Of a stretch of DNA of 64,000 nt, positions 33,331 through 48,300 are shown piece by piece (within the stretch, counting starts at the first letter, position 1; each line of letters begins with the position of its first letter). Under the pieces are notes generated by a model that saw only the letters and a program-made list of their open reading frames with translations, had not been told where the DNA came from and ran no database searches. A program made the position numbers and the translations under genes. Origin of the DNA: Pyrocephalus nanus. Lineage: Eukaryota; Chordata; Aves; Passeriformes; Tyrannidae. The stretch lies in NCBI GenBank assembly GCA_038380795.1, contig CM076270.1, forward strand, positions 22,770,001 through 22,834,000. Direction: 5' to 3'.

Positions 33331-36300
33331 CCACCACCCCCCACCACCCCCCACCACCCCGGACGTGTCGGAGGGGTGGTTAATTAAACAAGTGTGCCGA
33401 GAATACTCGTGGGAAGGGAAGAGGCACGTGGCTGAGCAGTTCACTGTCATGACAGCCTTGAAGACACCGGCCCTCTCTGAATACGGAGTTTTGATTCTAC
33501 AGATTTTAATTTGAGTTAAACCACCAGCCTGCCTTTCTTTGTACCAAGTTATGCTCGGTAGTAGTTTGTAAGGCAACTTTCTAAGCTCCCGCTTAGTGGA
33601 TAAACACTAGCCCTAATGGTTTAAGAGACTTGATCAGAAAAGTAGTAGAAGGTTGTGGGGTTTTTTCCCCTTATATCGATAACTTCCTACAAACTATATA
33701 TCTAAACCTTGGAAAGGGATTGGCTCTGATAAAGTAATTGCATTTTTCCTGTTCCTCATTCCTGCGTGGGCCTCTGCACTGCTCCTCCCTTTTCCACCCA
33801 TCCTCCTCTGAGATAACGTATATGAAACTAAGGGTTGAAGTCAGTCAGTTCTGAATTTCAGTCGCAGAGACATAACTTAAGGGAAAACCCCTACTGTCTT
33901 CAGTGCTATTACCATTAGCTAGATATATTTGCCTTTTTTTTTTTTTTTATGATTCTGTAGCATTGTGCTTATGGGATGGAGCAGAATCAAAGAGTAGCCA
34001 AAGAAGTAATAAATAGTATGTCAAAGGATAGATGGTGTTTCTAAGGGTTTTTGAGTTCATAAAAGGCATTCAGGAGTCTGAACTAATTCCTGCCCCCTTA
34101 ATACCCCAAACAGGCCTTCCAAGTAAGGTCAGGTGTTTTAGAAGTCTGTTGGTAGTTCTGAGCTTCAAAACAGAGCAAACATGTTAGTTCTGTGCTGAAT
34201 TTACATGGAAAGAGCTGCCTTTTATATTACTAGACAGCTAATTGCACTTGAGGTGTTTTAACTTCTACTTTGTGTAGACTTTTGAACAGTCTTGATGCAA
34301 ATACAGAAAATGCATTTAGCTTGTGAAACTGAGAAGAGACTTTAGTTCTTCACACATATGTGCTACTCAGTCAGCCAGCTCGGGCCATTGTTTGCTCTCT
34401 TAGCAAACTGTTATTTGTGCTGGCATGTGAAACTATTTTAAGCTGCTGCACTGAGCTTATTTAATGGTTGCACATGTTCTTACTGGTTAGAATGACAGCG
34501 TGGTAAAACTGCACTCTGAGAGTATTTGTCTTCATTTTTCAGGCTTCTCGACCTTAATAGACAGATATATAGTGAATGCTGCTGAGATGCTCAGTGTGGG
34601 TTCAGAAGTATCTGTTCCCTTGAGTTGCTGACTGGGAGGTGTGGACTACTAAAGTGTGTAGTCCAATTTAGAGTAACCAAAAGGATGCACAGGCAGTGGA
34701 ACAGCTCACAAGCAGGGGACAGCTGCCACTTGGTGTTGAGTTGACCAATGTTTGGATGTCATGTGTAACGTGGATGATATGGCCATGCATAAAGGAGGAA
34801 GGCTTTCTGCAAAAAAGTGGTTAATGTGTTGGCATTCAAATGAAATGCAGGTAGTTCTTTCATTTTAAAGATGCAGTGTTTTGGTGTTGCTATAAAAAAA
34901 GCTGTTTGGTTCTTACAGCTAGTAACACCTACACTGAAAGCTGGAGTAAAGGGTTGTTAGGAGGAGTTAAAGCTTTCTTCTGAAATAAATTTGGGCTCAC
35001 TCCTTCGTGATGACTTGGAAAAGCTTTCCTAAATTGTGTGTGCAGGATCATACACATTGGTTAACACCTTAGAACAGAGGCAGTGGGGTATTTTTGTTAG
35101 TGATGAGACTCAGTATAGGTCATGTCTCTTATGTAACTAGAAACTGTTATTTTCAACACTTCTGTCAGAACAGTCCTTCGTGCAGCTTACTTCAAGATGC
35201 TTTTCACTGTAGAATTCCACAGTGGAGGGAAATGACTTGGGAACAAACCACATAATGGCAAATAAGTATAAAAGTACTGTTGCTTCTGCAGTTCCTAATG
35301 GCTGCTTGCATTCTTCCTCATAATACTTGTTTTACTCTAAGGCTTTAATAATCTTAGTACTTTATCTGTTTGAATGCTATGTGAATGACTCGCATTGCTT
35401 CTTGTTTTAATTATTTTTTTTCCCAGTCTGGAACAGGAAGTGTTCCTGGAGTCAAGTAGACTAGTTTTTTCAAGTATGAAGTACCCAATGCAAGATTACA
35501 GTACTAGTGTATTAACAAGCCTCCTTCAGAAAGGTTTCTCGATTAACTAAAAGTGGTTGCTAACATCAATATTCTCTGAGACAGGCATGTTGTTCTAGAT
35601 GCAGTTAACTCTAAACTTTTGAAAACTGTAGTATAACTTTTTTACATGTTTTCTGAAGTGTTCATTCACTGTCCTGGTGAGGACTGTATTCAAATCCAGA
35701 ACTTTAACTCTGGATCCATCCTAAATTTCCATTAAGTATTTTAGGTGTATAAAGAGAGCAGTGGTATTTATTACTAGATTTAGTTTAGAAAACCTACTAT
35801 TTCCTAAACTATTACCAAAAATAGTATGTCTAGCTTGTTCAAGTATGACAGTGATTATAAAAACGATGAGAGGACTAGTGACTTTGCTAAAAAGATGGGT
35901 TTCTGACTTCAGTGTTGAAGGCGAGTCACATCAAGTTAAAACTATGAATGACACAAAGGAGGTTCTTTTTTGGAGTAGTTTTGTTTAAGTTGCCTTATCA
36001 GAGCAGAAGTTTTGCTGTGCAAAATGGTGCATGCAGGAGAAAGTTCATGAACAGTGGTTTGAATGTGCTTCCTCTTAAAATACTTCCTCTTGTCCCCCGT
36101 GTTTAAATATTTCATGGAGGGGGGGGAAGCGTGATAACATCGCACCAGGTAATTCAGCTTTTCAGTGTTGGACAAGAATGTAGGATATGTAGAAATACAG
36201 ACACCATCATTTCTTCCCTGAGAAGGGGAGGAGATGCTGCAGAGGAGCAGCCTGCTCAGGTCAAGGATTACAGTCCTATAACACAGGAAGGTTTCTCTTT

Positions 36301-39300
36301 ATGATGGCAAAACAGCATCTCGGGGAATGTTGGCAGAGAGATCCCTTTGGTTGGACTGAAGTCCTTTGATTCAAAGGATTATGTTGGTAGCTGTGACTGT
36401 TGTTTTTTGGGGATGCTCCCATGTGTCCAGCAGTGACATCCTTCCCTTTGTCTTATCAGATGCCTCTTTGCCTTGGATCTCAGCTGTCTGTGTGCAGCTC
36501 TGCTTTCAAGCACTTCTGGGCCACTCCCAGTCAGCCCGCTCTGAACTTTCATAAGAAGAATGTGTTTTTAAATTCACCAGTGGAAAATCTTCCTGTTTGA
36601 TTAAGAGTCCACTTTCACAAGTTTTGTATTATGAGAGTTTTTTATTTAGTCTTGACTCTTTTTTTTTTATGCCTGCTGATGTGATAGTTAAGGCACTCCC
36701 ATCCTTTCTCTCACTGCTGCCCTCTTAAATCCCTCCCTCCCAGCTTACTGAGGAAGTCTCTTGTTCAGATGTTTTCACTTCTGTCTTGTGTCAGGAAGGA
36801 GCAACAATGAATGTTTAGAACACAGAGGTGCTGTGAGGAATCCTAAAGCCCTTTAAAGGCTTATTTCTTACAGTTATTGGATCATGTGGCCTTCTGGCTG
36901 CTTCTGATATTCATAGGTGAAATTTTAAATTTAAAATTTTATAGATAAGGGACTTCTATATCAACCAGGTGGAGTACTTTATGGCAGATAAACTAATAAA
37001 AAAAACTAAATTTTTGTGCAAAAGTGTTGAATTATTGTCCCTCTCCCTAGAAGAAATTTTGCAGAAATTAAAGTGGTTTAAATAAACACAGTTAGAATGA
37101 AGGTGATTCACATTGTGTGAGCATGACTTTTCAGTCCCTTGTTTTTTCCTTGGGAGCGTGTTTGGAAAATATGTGTGTATATTTAAGGATATTTCCTATA
37201 TTACTATATTTCTTGTTTTCAGTTTCAGGGCTGGAGAGCAAAGGAAATGTCTGTATACCACAGTGAACACTGTCCAGTTCACAAAGAATGTTTGTTTTTT
37301 TAAGAAAAAAAAAAAATTAACCTTGACTGTGCTTCAAAATGTGTGTGTGAGCCTTCTGCTGTTAAAAATAAATGAGCTTGTGAGATGGTGGAGGGTCTCC
37401 AGGGAGGTCTGCAAGTATCAGGAATGGCCACTGCTGCTTATATTCTCTTTTGCTAATTACAACAGCATAGAAATGATAACAAACGCTGTGCCATTGGGTT
37501 TTCTAAAGCTTGTTTTTTGGAGGCGTGGGAATGTAGGGTACTCCACGATGGCTTGGCATTTGACTTGCCTCATTAACTTCCTGCTTTTTAGGGGATCAGA
37601 TTTTGCTGGCTTAGATTAGAGATCTTACACGTGATACAGGGGACACTGGCAGTGTTGAGTCGTGTCTGCCCCCTGTTCCTCCCCTGGAGGGAACCCTCTG
37701 TTCCTGCAGAGCCCCCTCTGGAAATTCTTTTCCCTTCCCAGCCCTGGCCTTTGCAGACAACTTTGCTGACCCTCGTTTGAGGTGAATTCAGGAATGGCTG
37801 CTCTGCCAACAATCACAAGTTTAACTATAATTTGCCACTAAATTATGTTCGTAACAAATATCCACCGCTGGTTGAGGGCGTTTTGAATGTTTAATGTTTC
37901 AGTTGCCAGACTGTAGAATCCTGTGTCAGTGGCCTTAAAGCTTCCTTTGTTTGGGAGAGCCCCAGTCTAACAAAGCTCTCTGGAGAACAGAGGTCTCATG
38001 TTCGCTGTGGCTGGGACTCAGTGCAGGGTCAGTGCAGGAATCTCATGGTTGGATGCTCTGGTCACAGTGCTGTTCCACAGAAATAACCACTGCTGAGCGT
38101 GGAGAAGTTGGCAGTGATGAGTGGGATCTCTGTGTGGGATGTTCTAGCTGTGGTGTGCCGGGTAAGTGCAGATGGCAGAATTGTATTACTCTGTCATCTT
38201 TCCTCGGGGCCTCTTAGGAGATTGCTGCCTTCTGGATCAGTGCTGAGGTGGTGTTTGGTTGCTGCCTTGCTCAGGAGCTCTGCTGTAGAGAAAGGAGTAA
38301 CTGGTACCACAGCACAAGTGCAGTTTGGAAATACTTGTTCAGGCTTAATTTAAATTTAGGCATGATTCATTTGGACTAAGGGACTGTAATCCATTCTGTC
38401 TCCTGTTAAATAGGGAATACTGTAAAGCATTAGAACTGTGCAAAGCACTTGTCAAATATATGGAAAGAAACATTTTTCCTATGAAAAAGAAGGTTTGTTA
38501 ATTCCTCATAAGGGATAATTGTACTTGGCTGTCTACCAGTAAGCTTCCCCCATGTGTAGATGAGCTGTTTGTGAATCATTTGGGTCATCAAGTATTCTCT
38601 GTAGGTAAGGAAGGGTTGGTCCTTGAATTCTGCTTCAAAAATCCCACAGCTGCTCTGTTTTAGGGAGGTTCTAGGGAGTTCATGGGTGTTACGTTAGTAA
38701 GAAATCATAAAAAAAAATAATAGGTTGTTGGCTGTTGTATTGGTAGAATCAAAGTAATTTCTCTGAGGAAGATAACACATATGTTTGGGCTGTGTTTGTG
38801 GGCAGCTTTTATATTTGCTGATTTAAATGCTATGAAGAGCCTTAGTAGATCAGTGTAGAGTAAGTACTGCTTAAATAACTTGTTCAGTGCCTTTACATTG
38901 TAAACACAGATACAATAGAGCACTTAAACTATACTTATTGCAAAAATGAATTTCCAGCAGGAGCCTGTGGGAAAGTTTGGATATACTGCCTGTGCTGAAA
39001 ACCATGTGAGTGTGCTAGTGAATGGCTCTGGTTTTTAAACAGGTATTAAATAGTTCACAACTATTTAACTGCATCTCTGCAATTAATAGGAGCAGGGTAA
39101 ATTGAACAGACTAAGGTAGACAGAACTGCTTTTGCTGTAAAAGCAAGGGACAGTGATAGTCATGTGATGTTTGATGGAGCATATTTCTGTGAAATGCCAG
39201 GTGGATGCCAACTTTGTTTCTATTGCTGTCACTCAATGTGTGATTCTACAGTGTTGCTCAGTGAAATATATTTACATGCATAGACCAAGGTGTGTTTTTA

Positions 39301-42300
39301 AAACCCAAAAATAAACAAACCCCAACCAACCAAACCTAATACTAGCACTGGCTCTGAAACGATGAATTTTAACTGCATAAAACTCCCACAGACTTTTTTT
39401 TTTTTTTAAGTTACCTCATCTTAAAATGAGTATTTGCTTTGAAAAAAATCTTTGATGATAGTACAGTATTTTCATAAGTGTTCTGTATTTGTCATGTAGA
39501 TGTGGGTTTGATTTATGGCTAGTTGAAAATTTTAATTTAATTAATTTAATTTTAATTTACCAGGGAATTGTAAACATTTTGAGAGAAGAAATTAATTTCC
39601 TGATAGTTGATTAAACTATCTTAAAACCTCTCTCACTAACTTTAATAAAACTTCTACCTTCTTGTCAAGGTTCTGAACTGTGGAGTTTAATTCAGCTGCT
39701 CTGATTTCAGAAGTTTGCCTAAGCAAATAGTATTCTGTAAAATTACTCCTCATTTGCCTATAGGTTTGTATGACTTCTGCTTTTTAGGCACTCGAATTCA
39801 CTGCATTTCTTAGCAGAACACAGTTGTTTATCCAACTGCTTCAAAGAATGATTCTCTCAAATTTGTTTTCTAATGAAACTTAGGCTAAAATGTTACTATT
39901 TAGTGTTCTAACCAGTATTCAACTTTTAACTTAAAATGTGGACATTTTTTTAACTCAGGATCAGAATTGTCTTTTTAAAGGTACAGTGTAAATTTAGTTG
40001 TCAGGGTAAATTTGCGAGCTAAATGCACAACAATATTTTTCCCATTAGACTTAATGAGAGAACTTGCAGTGCTATAAATTTCATCTAAAAATTGAGTATA
40101 ACGTGATAATATTTAGAATATCAGATTTTTGTCATAGGGTGTTTTGATGGATAACAATTTAATTTCTAGTCAGCGTTCTTAGAATAATCAGAGAGTTTAA
40201 AGAAAACCATTACTTGTCCTAAATTAGATGTCAATGATTTTTTTTTGGCTAAATTTAGAATTAAAGCGTGGGAACAAATATAAGTGCTAAAGCTATCAGT
40301 GATTTTCTTAGCGATTTGCTAGGCCCTTATTACATCCCGGGAAAGTTATTTGTGTGCTTTCACATCTCACAGTTAATGTATATTAATTGGTTTTTTAAGA
40401 TGGTATTTCAGAAATCTGGGCCTGATCAGCCTGAGTGTTAAAATAACCTCCTTGTATTGCCTGAGCGTCTCCACTGTTGGGCATATGTGGGAAGTAAATG
40501 TTCCTGCATCCATTGAGCAGAGCACGGCTGGCTTCTAATTGTAAGCATTTGTGGGCAAAAGCAGTAGTTAGCATGTATTTAAAGAAAAAGCTTGAAAAGA
40601 AAGAAAGCTTTTCTTGCCCTGGTGCTGTTGCTCAGCAGGTTTTTCTCTCGGTGCTCGGTGCTCGCAGGTTTTGGCTGAACTGGGTTTGACGATTGTCAGG
40701 CTGTGGCAGCTCAAGAGCCCGGTGTTTGTTGGCCCTGCTGCAGCAGCCTGGGGTGGAGGGAGAGTGGTGCCAATCCCGGTTTAAGGCTGGAGTTTTGAGC
40801 TGTGGCATTAGGAATGGGATCTCTCATTTGAGAGCACGCCACAAACGTTGTTGTCTTTCTGCTTTTGTTGTGCTCACCGGTGTCCTGCTCAGGAAAAGGG
40901 AGAAGATCCTATGGATGCAGGGGCAAAGCTGGAAAATGATGCTGGGAGGAAATGGGAAATGGAGGTTAAAGCAAGAGAAAAAGACTGAGCTGGGGAGTTG
41001 ATCGTGAAGAAATCTGGTGATTGGGTGGAAGGTGTGGTAAGAAGAGATGGAAGTGAGGGAAAGAAAACTACAACAGAGGGGCCCAAGATGGAGAGATGAA
41101 GGGCAGGGGCAAGGGTCAAAAAGTTTGGGAAAGCAGATTAGGATTTTGAAGAAAGACCAGTTATGTTTTCATGGCTTTGCATAGAAAGTGCCAGAGTGTG
41201 CACGTGCAGTTGGGAATGTTGGTCTCCCCTGAAGTTCAGTCATCAAACTTTGCGTGCTGAACGTTATTTTGAGAAGAGCTTACACAGCCTTAAGTTTCAC
41301 TGCAGTACCAGAAATGAGTGTGTTTTACAGGGATGGCTCCTGATTTGAAGACTGTTTAACTTGTAGCTGTTTAAAGTGATTGTGTGATGACAAACTTCCT
41401 GAACAAACACTTCTTGCTTCTTTCAGGCGGGGCTTGAATCCACCCCATAGAGTGAAGTCGATTTCCATGACTACGTTCACACAACAGGAAATAGAATTTC
41501 TGCAGAAACATGGAAATGAAGTAAGTATTCTTTGGAGAATAAAGTGGTTTTGTCACTTGAATAATAAAGTTTAAAACACTACTCAAAGAAAACTTGGTGG
41601 GATGTGGTTTGTTTTGTTCTTTTTTTTTTTTTTTAGCAAAAACTAGACTCAAATTTTTTTGAAACCAACATCATTTGAAGTGATGCTTCTGAAGAGCTTG
41701 TTTCACTTGGGTAGCTGATCATCACGATGTTGCGTGTTATTGCTCAACACAGACAATCCAGATTCACACGATCCATATTTCTGAATTGGGTTCTCTTTTG
41801 CTTTTGCATAAGGCAATAAGCAGCTGTCTTTTTTTTTTCCCTCTGTGAGCTCAGAACTTGAGACTGACTGCAGCAGTGTTTCCTGAGTGCACTGTGACAA
41901 AAATAAATACCGAAATACAGCTATGCTGTATTTGTTCAGAGTAGGTGTCAGAAACACTTCCAGAAGTTTTAATAGCCTCCTTACTTAATAAGAGTATATC
42001 CATGTTGAAGGGTCTTGAAGAGAGGAAGGAAACCAAGAAGCTCTAGTGTACTGAAGTTTTGGAGTTTTAATAGAAGAAAAAAATTGGAGGTAAATGTTGG
42101 ATCCACGTAAACCCTGGATATGACTCTTATGTCTTCAATTCGAGGGTGAAGTTTGTGTTTTAATACCACACTGCAGTGTTGAGGACTCTAGAGGTAGATT
42201 GTGCCTCTATTCAAACTAGATAAAGTTCTATTTCACATTGATTGTATCTGTATTCTGTTTTAGTGGAACTATTGACTGAAGAGTTTCTTACCAGTGTGTT

Positions 42301-45300
42301 CTTGTGAAGCTTTGTGGGGAAATATCCCATCAATTCACTAAAATGCTGATACTTAACTTTCTTAACTTGACCTATTCTAAAGTGTCAGATTGAAGAATGA
42401 AAACAGAAGTAGCAATTTCTTTTTCTGTCCTGGTAAATACGCTTTAGTTGTTGAAGTGACTGTTGAAATGACTGGATGATTTCTCTAGACAGAGCTGGAT
42501 CAAGGTCTAAACTCTGCTTGACATTATAAAATACTCCTGATGGCTTAGGTTGGTTGGGCTTTTTTAAGCTGTAGAGCATTGCATGTGTATATATATATAT
42601 ATTTGTATATATGTATATCACATTGCTGACTTTCTGCATAGGGAAAATAATAAAGAATCTTCTTTGTGTTCATATAGATTATTTTGGAGTCTTTTTCCAT
42701 AAGATTAGACTGCAAACTTCAGTGTAAACTGAAGTGATTATTGTCCTAAACACTTCTAGAAGTTTAAATCCTAACTAAGCATGTTTTCACTTTGTTGTGC
42801 TTTGTATTGCAGTAGTTAAATACTCATTTTGCTTTCTCTTGTTAGTATTGGACTTTGGAATACTTATCTGCAGATAAGATAAAAGTGTTGGACAGATGAA
42901 ATTCATTTGACCTCACAAAAACCTTTGCTTAGCTTCTCTTCAGCATAGGAGGTTCTTGTGTCTATATGAAAAAATGAAATTTCTTAGAATGAGACTTCAA
43001 ACATGGAATTGTCCAACATATTGGAACATGTACATGTGAAACAAAATACAGTCACTGAACAGCTTAGATGTTGTAACATTTTTTTGTTCTGCATCTACAC
43101 ACATACATATATATATATAAACTCTTTGCAATCTGTTACGTTTAACTTCTATCTTTCTGTAACTTTTAAAATACTTTAATTCCCACTTTTTTTCTTCTGG
43201 TCTTTGTCCAGCGTGGTCAAGGCCTCTGTGGTAAGCTCTCTTGCCTCCAGATGGGTAGATCATGGTGTACAATGGGGATCTTGTTCTGAATAGGAAGGAA
43301 AACAGCAAGCAAGCTTCCATGATGAGATAAAGTAATTATTAAGGTGGTGAGTTGTTCTTAGAGGAAGTAGTTTTCCACTCTCCTTCAAAGAGTTTAAGGT
43401 CAGTGTATTGAGTGAGGTTGAAGTTCTCTTAAAAAAAAAACAACAAAACCAAAACAACAACCCACAACGAAACAACCAAACCAATCAACGAAACCAAAAC
43501 ACTTCCTAATATCTGCAGTACTAACTTTTGGTGAGTTGTTGTAAATTACCCTCTTGGTGGCACACATGGGTAAAACACTTAATGAAAAGCTTCTACCAAG
43601 CAACTGCTTTGGGAAGAGATGGTCAGAGCAGCTCCTCTTGAGGTGAGACACCATATTCCCTGTTTATACACTTCTCAGGTGACTTGATCTTTATTTTGGA
43701 TGAGCTGTTACTGCTTCAAATACACTTCTAAATCGTTTTGCTGGGTTAGAAAACTTCTGTATTTTGGTGTTGTTTACTCATCTGTTGGGATAAACAGATG
43801 TCCAGACTCTGGTTTTGCTAATGTTGGGGTTTGTCTCACTTTTGTAGCAAGAACAGAGGCATCTTCCAGCTGATATTCCTCAGGTGCCTTCTAAAGTCCT
43901 TTTGAAGGATAAAGGCAATTGTGATTCACTAGGTAGGGTTTTTCCCCTCCTCCTTCTCTTCATGAAGAGCTGGGTGAGGTATTTTCTCGTATTCACGTTA
44001 GGAATAATGAGGAGAGTGTGGTGTGGACGTGCTGGTGTGTGAATACTCACACTCAAATGATGCCAGGGTTGATTAGGCCTCTGAATCAATTGTGCAATGG
44101 TAGTAGGAAGTAAACTTGCTGTTTGCAGAAAGTGGAGGTGGTGCTAATCTCATGTTGCCATTATAGCTGTGAATATTTATTCAGAAACTTCTCCCTGAAG
44201 CTGAAAAATGGTATTATGAGGAAAACCAGTTGCACAGTTTAATTTTTCTCCCACCCTTTTGAAAAATGACAGGTATTCTATAGCATTTCCAAGTAACCCA
44301 TCCTAATATGCATATGGTCGAAGAAAAAGACTTTGATGGTCTTGTATTTAAAAAAAAATCTGTGTTCCTCTAGGGGAAAGGACCGTGTTTACCTGAGCTA
44401 ATGAGTAAAATAAGATGCTGGTATGCTCAGGTGCTTGGGGTTATCTTAATAGTGCTTAATTTTGTTTTGGGGCCAATCTTCTGACTCACTACCACCTGAG
44501 ATTGCAAGGTGCAAGTTGCTGCATCCTTCAGAAGCTGGTTCAGAGCTGCTCTTAGGCCTGACCAGAACTTTTTCCTAGACTCTCCTCACTATGGAATATG
44601 GCCTAATAACCCAGGAGTGGAAAGAGCAGTTTTAATCTGGAGCTGCTGAGTCCTGACAGCACGAGCTGTGCAGTCAGATGTCCTTGTAGGACGTTCCTGG
44701 TTCTGCTAATACGATCTAGAGATCCATGAGCTGATTGTGTGTGGAACAATGTCTTTGTTAGCAGGATTTACTGGCTTGACTCTGCTTGTGAAACAGCTAC
44801 AGCTTCAGGACCCAAACTGCCTTTGAAATCAGTTTGCTGGCAGTATAAAATTCTTTTAACCTACAGAGATTAGTGAATAATATTGACATCAGAAGTGCAG
44901 AGTTACTAAGCAAAGCTATAACTTGCTTACATTAAGGAAACTTTCTGAATCTTTCTTCCCGTGGGGTGAGTGTTATGTTTTGGAACACAGTTTTGTTGTG
45001 TGGTGATCAGCAGCTCTTTAAAGTGTCAGCATTGCATTTGGTGCAAAACTGAGGACATATTATTGGCAGGGAGGGGGAGAAGGAGAAATCTAATTTGGCA
45101 TTTACCAGCCTCCTGAAAGGTAATATCTCATTAGAGCTTTTTAAACTAGACTGACATGTGTAATCTTCCTATGCAGTGATGTGTCTGGGTCTCAACAAGT
45201 GTTGTAGGTCAAGGAGTTTGCTTTTCCTGGTTGAAGTGCAGCTTCTACTGGCAGAAGTACCTGTCCTGTTGGAGCTTTTCCTTGCCTTGCTGCCCTCCCT

Positions 45301-48300
45301 GCATACAAGAGGAGGAGGCTTCATGAGCAAGAACTTTCATTTTGCTGGCCTAACTGAATTTTTGTTGTCCCTGACTAGCACAGCTGTGCTAGCAGGAGTT
45401 TCTGAAGTGTGGTGGCTCCACGAGTTGTGTAAGCAAGAGGCCTTTGTCTCTCCCATATCCGCCTTCCCACACCCCCTGGAGATCTGTATCAGTGAAATAG
45501 TTAGGACTATTAGTGGGGAAGTGTTGTTTGGTAGTTCAGATACCTAGCACTGGAATCTCAGATTGTGTTTCTGCAAAATTTAATGGATGTTGCTGATTCT
45601 TTACTTTATTAGCAGTTTTTGGTGTGCCTGTCCTTCCCCACTTGCCCAGCTCTGTAAAAACACACAGGAAAAAAACCCCTGAAACATGTCAATAAACCTA
45701 AAAGCAAACCAAAAGCTAAACTTATGTGGAAAACAGGTACATGTATTTTTCTCTTAGACTCTGAGCCCTGTGTAGAACTCCTGAAAGCTTGAAATGTTAC
45801 TGGAGGCTGGGGTTTAAACCAGAAGCCTTTCTGGCCAACTTTGTTTTGTGGTGTACCCAGATGTGCTCTGAATGGGATGTGTACTTTGTTCCTTTCTGTC
45901 AAAGCTGAAAACAAGGTAATTCCCCAAACTGTAGGGCTACAAATGTAAATAATGCCTGGAAAATAAGATGGGTGAATTTAATGACTCTAGGAAAAACAGT
46001 TTCTATGTCAAATGGAATAGCTGTGGAGTGCATATTCAGGGAAACCAATGGCAGGAAGAGAAATATAGGTAAAGACTTTATTATGACATACACTGTGCAC
46101 TTGGCCCAATTTCTCCTTTCAATGATATATTTAAGTTAGGGTAACCCACAGTTTCTGCCTTGCTACCTCCTGGGTTTTTATCTAGGTCAGGGTGAGTAGG
46201 TTGAAGCTGGTTGTGATTCTCTTTCCCTCTTTACTTCATGCTGTACTTACTGATCTAATTCTGAATGTCCCAGTATCCAGTTGCCAAGTGTCTAATGACA
46301 TCCCTTGCAGGACTGGAACTTGTTGGCAGAAGACAGGTGCTGTTCTTCCCAAAGTGGCTGCAAGGGGATTCTCATGAACTGTTAAATTTCCTGAAGACAA
46401 CTGCTGAATCTTGTTATCTACTTACACCTGACTTTGCTTTGTCTGTTCCTTTGCAGCCCCCATGGTGCAGGAGGGATGAAAATTCAGAGTATTGCTTCTG
46501 TCAACCAAAGTAGACTCTCAAATGCTGCATATGCTTAATCATTCTGACTTCAGTGCTGTCCCTTTTTTCCCCTGCTGCATTGGTGAACCAGTGGGACATG
46601 GACTAATTATACTTTTCAGGGACAGTGGACAATGGTTATGGATTGTTGGATATGTTCCACTGTTTCTAGGGGCTTCCACATAACTTGAATGTTTACTCTT
46701 GGCTCCAGCTTGTCAGGCTCTTCTTCTCTAAGCAGAGCATTTTGTTTGATAGAGCTTTGGTTATCAAAAGAAAGAGTAGAGCAGAGCTTTTGGTGAATGA
46801 GGAGAGGCTTTATTTGTACTGCTGTTGCAGAAAGAACAATATTAATATTAAATGGCTGAACCAGAGGATCCCCAGGGAGATGGTGCAATGAAGAAGGATT
46901 TCAGAAAGCCAGAGAATTTTTAGGCCCAATACCTTAATAGTAGCGTTGTGTAACTGTGGGGTGAGCTGGCATGATGCTTCCTGTATTATCTGCAAAAGCA
47001 AAGGAATGAGTAATTCTGTTAAAATGAAGTTTAAGATGTATCATGGAACTTGGGCAGCAGCATTTTCTGAATGAGCTCTGCAAATTTGATTTATACATGG
47101 AGTAGTTAGAGAGGTGGTTTGGAAAACAGGCTCTTGGGATATCAAATTCAAATTTCTCAAGGCATGAATTTTCAAAATAAGCAAAAATTTAGAAGAATTA
47201 CTTCAGTGTTGTTCTTTTTTTCTCAAATAGTGAGTTTGTATTAAAAAACTAAGAAGAAAACTGTGTTTAGTAGATCAACTGGCTGCTTAAAGCTTGGGTT
47301 TGTACAGATTTACATTTCCTTTCCTACCTTTTTGCTCTTCCTGCTCTCGTGTCCTGCAAGACTCAGCACATGCTGGGTGTAAGTGTGCTGGTTTGTTCAG
47401 GTGTCCTCCCTGGGCATCTCCAGGGCTGGACAGAACATTGAACTGAAGTTCAACTAAAGTTGCCAATCTGATTTTTCTCTATTTCCTCTGCATTTTTTGG
47501 GGGTCATAATTAATCTCTTGGTATCTGTCAAATTCAGATGGTGAATTAGTGGGGAGTAACCAGTGTACCAAATATATAAATGCTGAGTGATCATTCCCCA
47601 CCATAAACAGCAAATTGTATGGCATAAATTTCCTTGATCTTTATCATGAGAGTTACATTTAAATAGCTTTGAAATAAAAATATGTGATGACCTGATCAAG
47701 AAAAATACTCAGCAAATATAAAATTTTCTCACAGCAAACATTTTTCTTTGCACAAGATTCGGGACTGCTAGTGACTTATTTTAAAATGACTATGGAAAGA
47801 TAACCATTAAAAACCCCACGATCACATGATAATGTGAGTTCTGTAACCAGCAGTTTTTTAAATTTTATTTTTCAATTTCGATTTCATCCTGTGGCACTGC
47901 ACAGCGCTGCCACTTTGTGTTTTTGTAGATGGCTGAAAACTGTGTTTTGTGGTTCCCTTGAAGCATAATCGATGCAGTGTTGTGGATCCCTGTCAAGTCA
48001 GATGATGGTAACAGAAGTGTAGCTGGAAAGAGCACGCAGGTCACCAGCAAACAGGGCAGGACAACGAGCCTTTCATTGTGCTCTGAATGCGGCCTTGGAA
48101 CGGCTGCTGGTGCTGAAAGCATTGTGTGGTACTTCATACAGAAAGAGACAAAACCATCCCTTCTGATGGCTTCGTGTGTGATATTAAAGCTTTACAAAAT
48201 TGGGCTTTTTAAGGACTCGAGTCAGAACCATGTAAGTTGGAATAGACCTTTAAGGTCATGGAAGATGAAGTAGGAAGACAAACCTGCTGGTTTTTGACAG

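Noticed and set aside
32435..33337. 300-codon - strand frame over the AGFG1 island
   Set aside because: Same reason: high GC removes stops, the translation is Arg/Pro/Gly low complexity, and it lies antisense to AGFG1 exon 1.
37113..37619. 168-codon + strand frame in AGFG1 intron 1
   Set aside because: Contains a poly-Lys run from an A-tract and no recognisable domain. Length is within chance for so many frames in AT-rich DNA.
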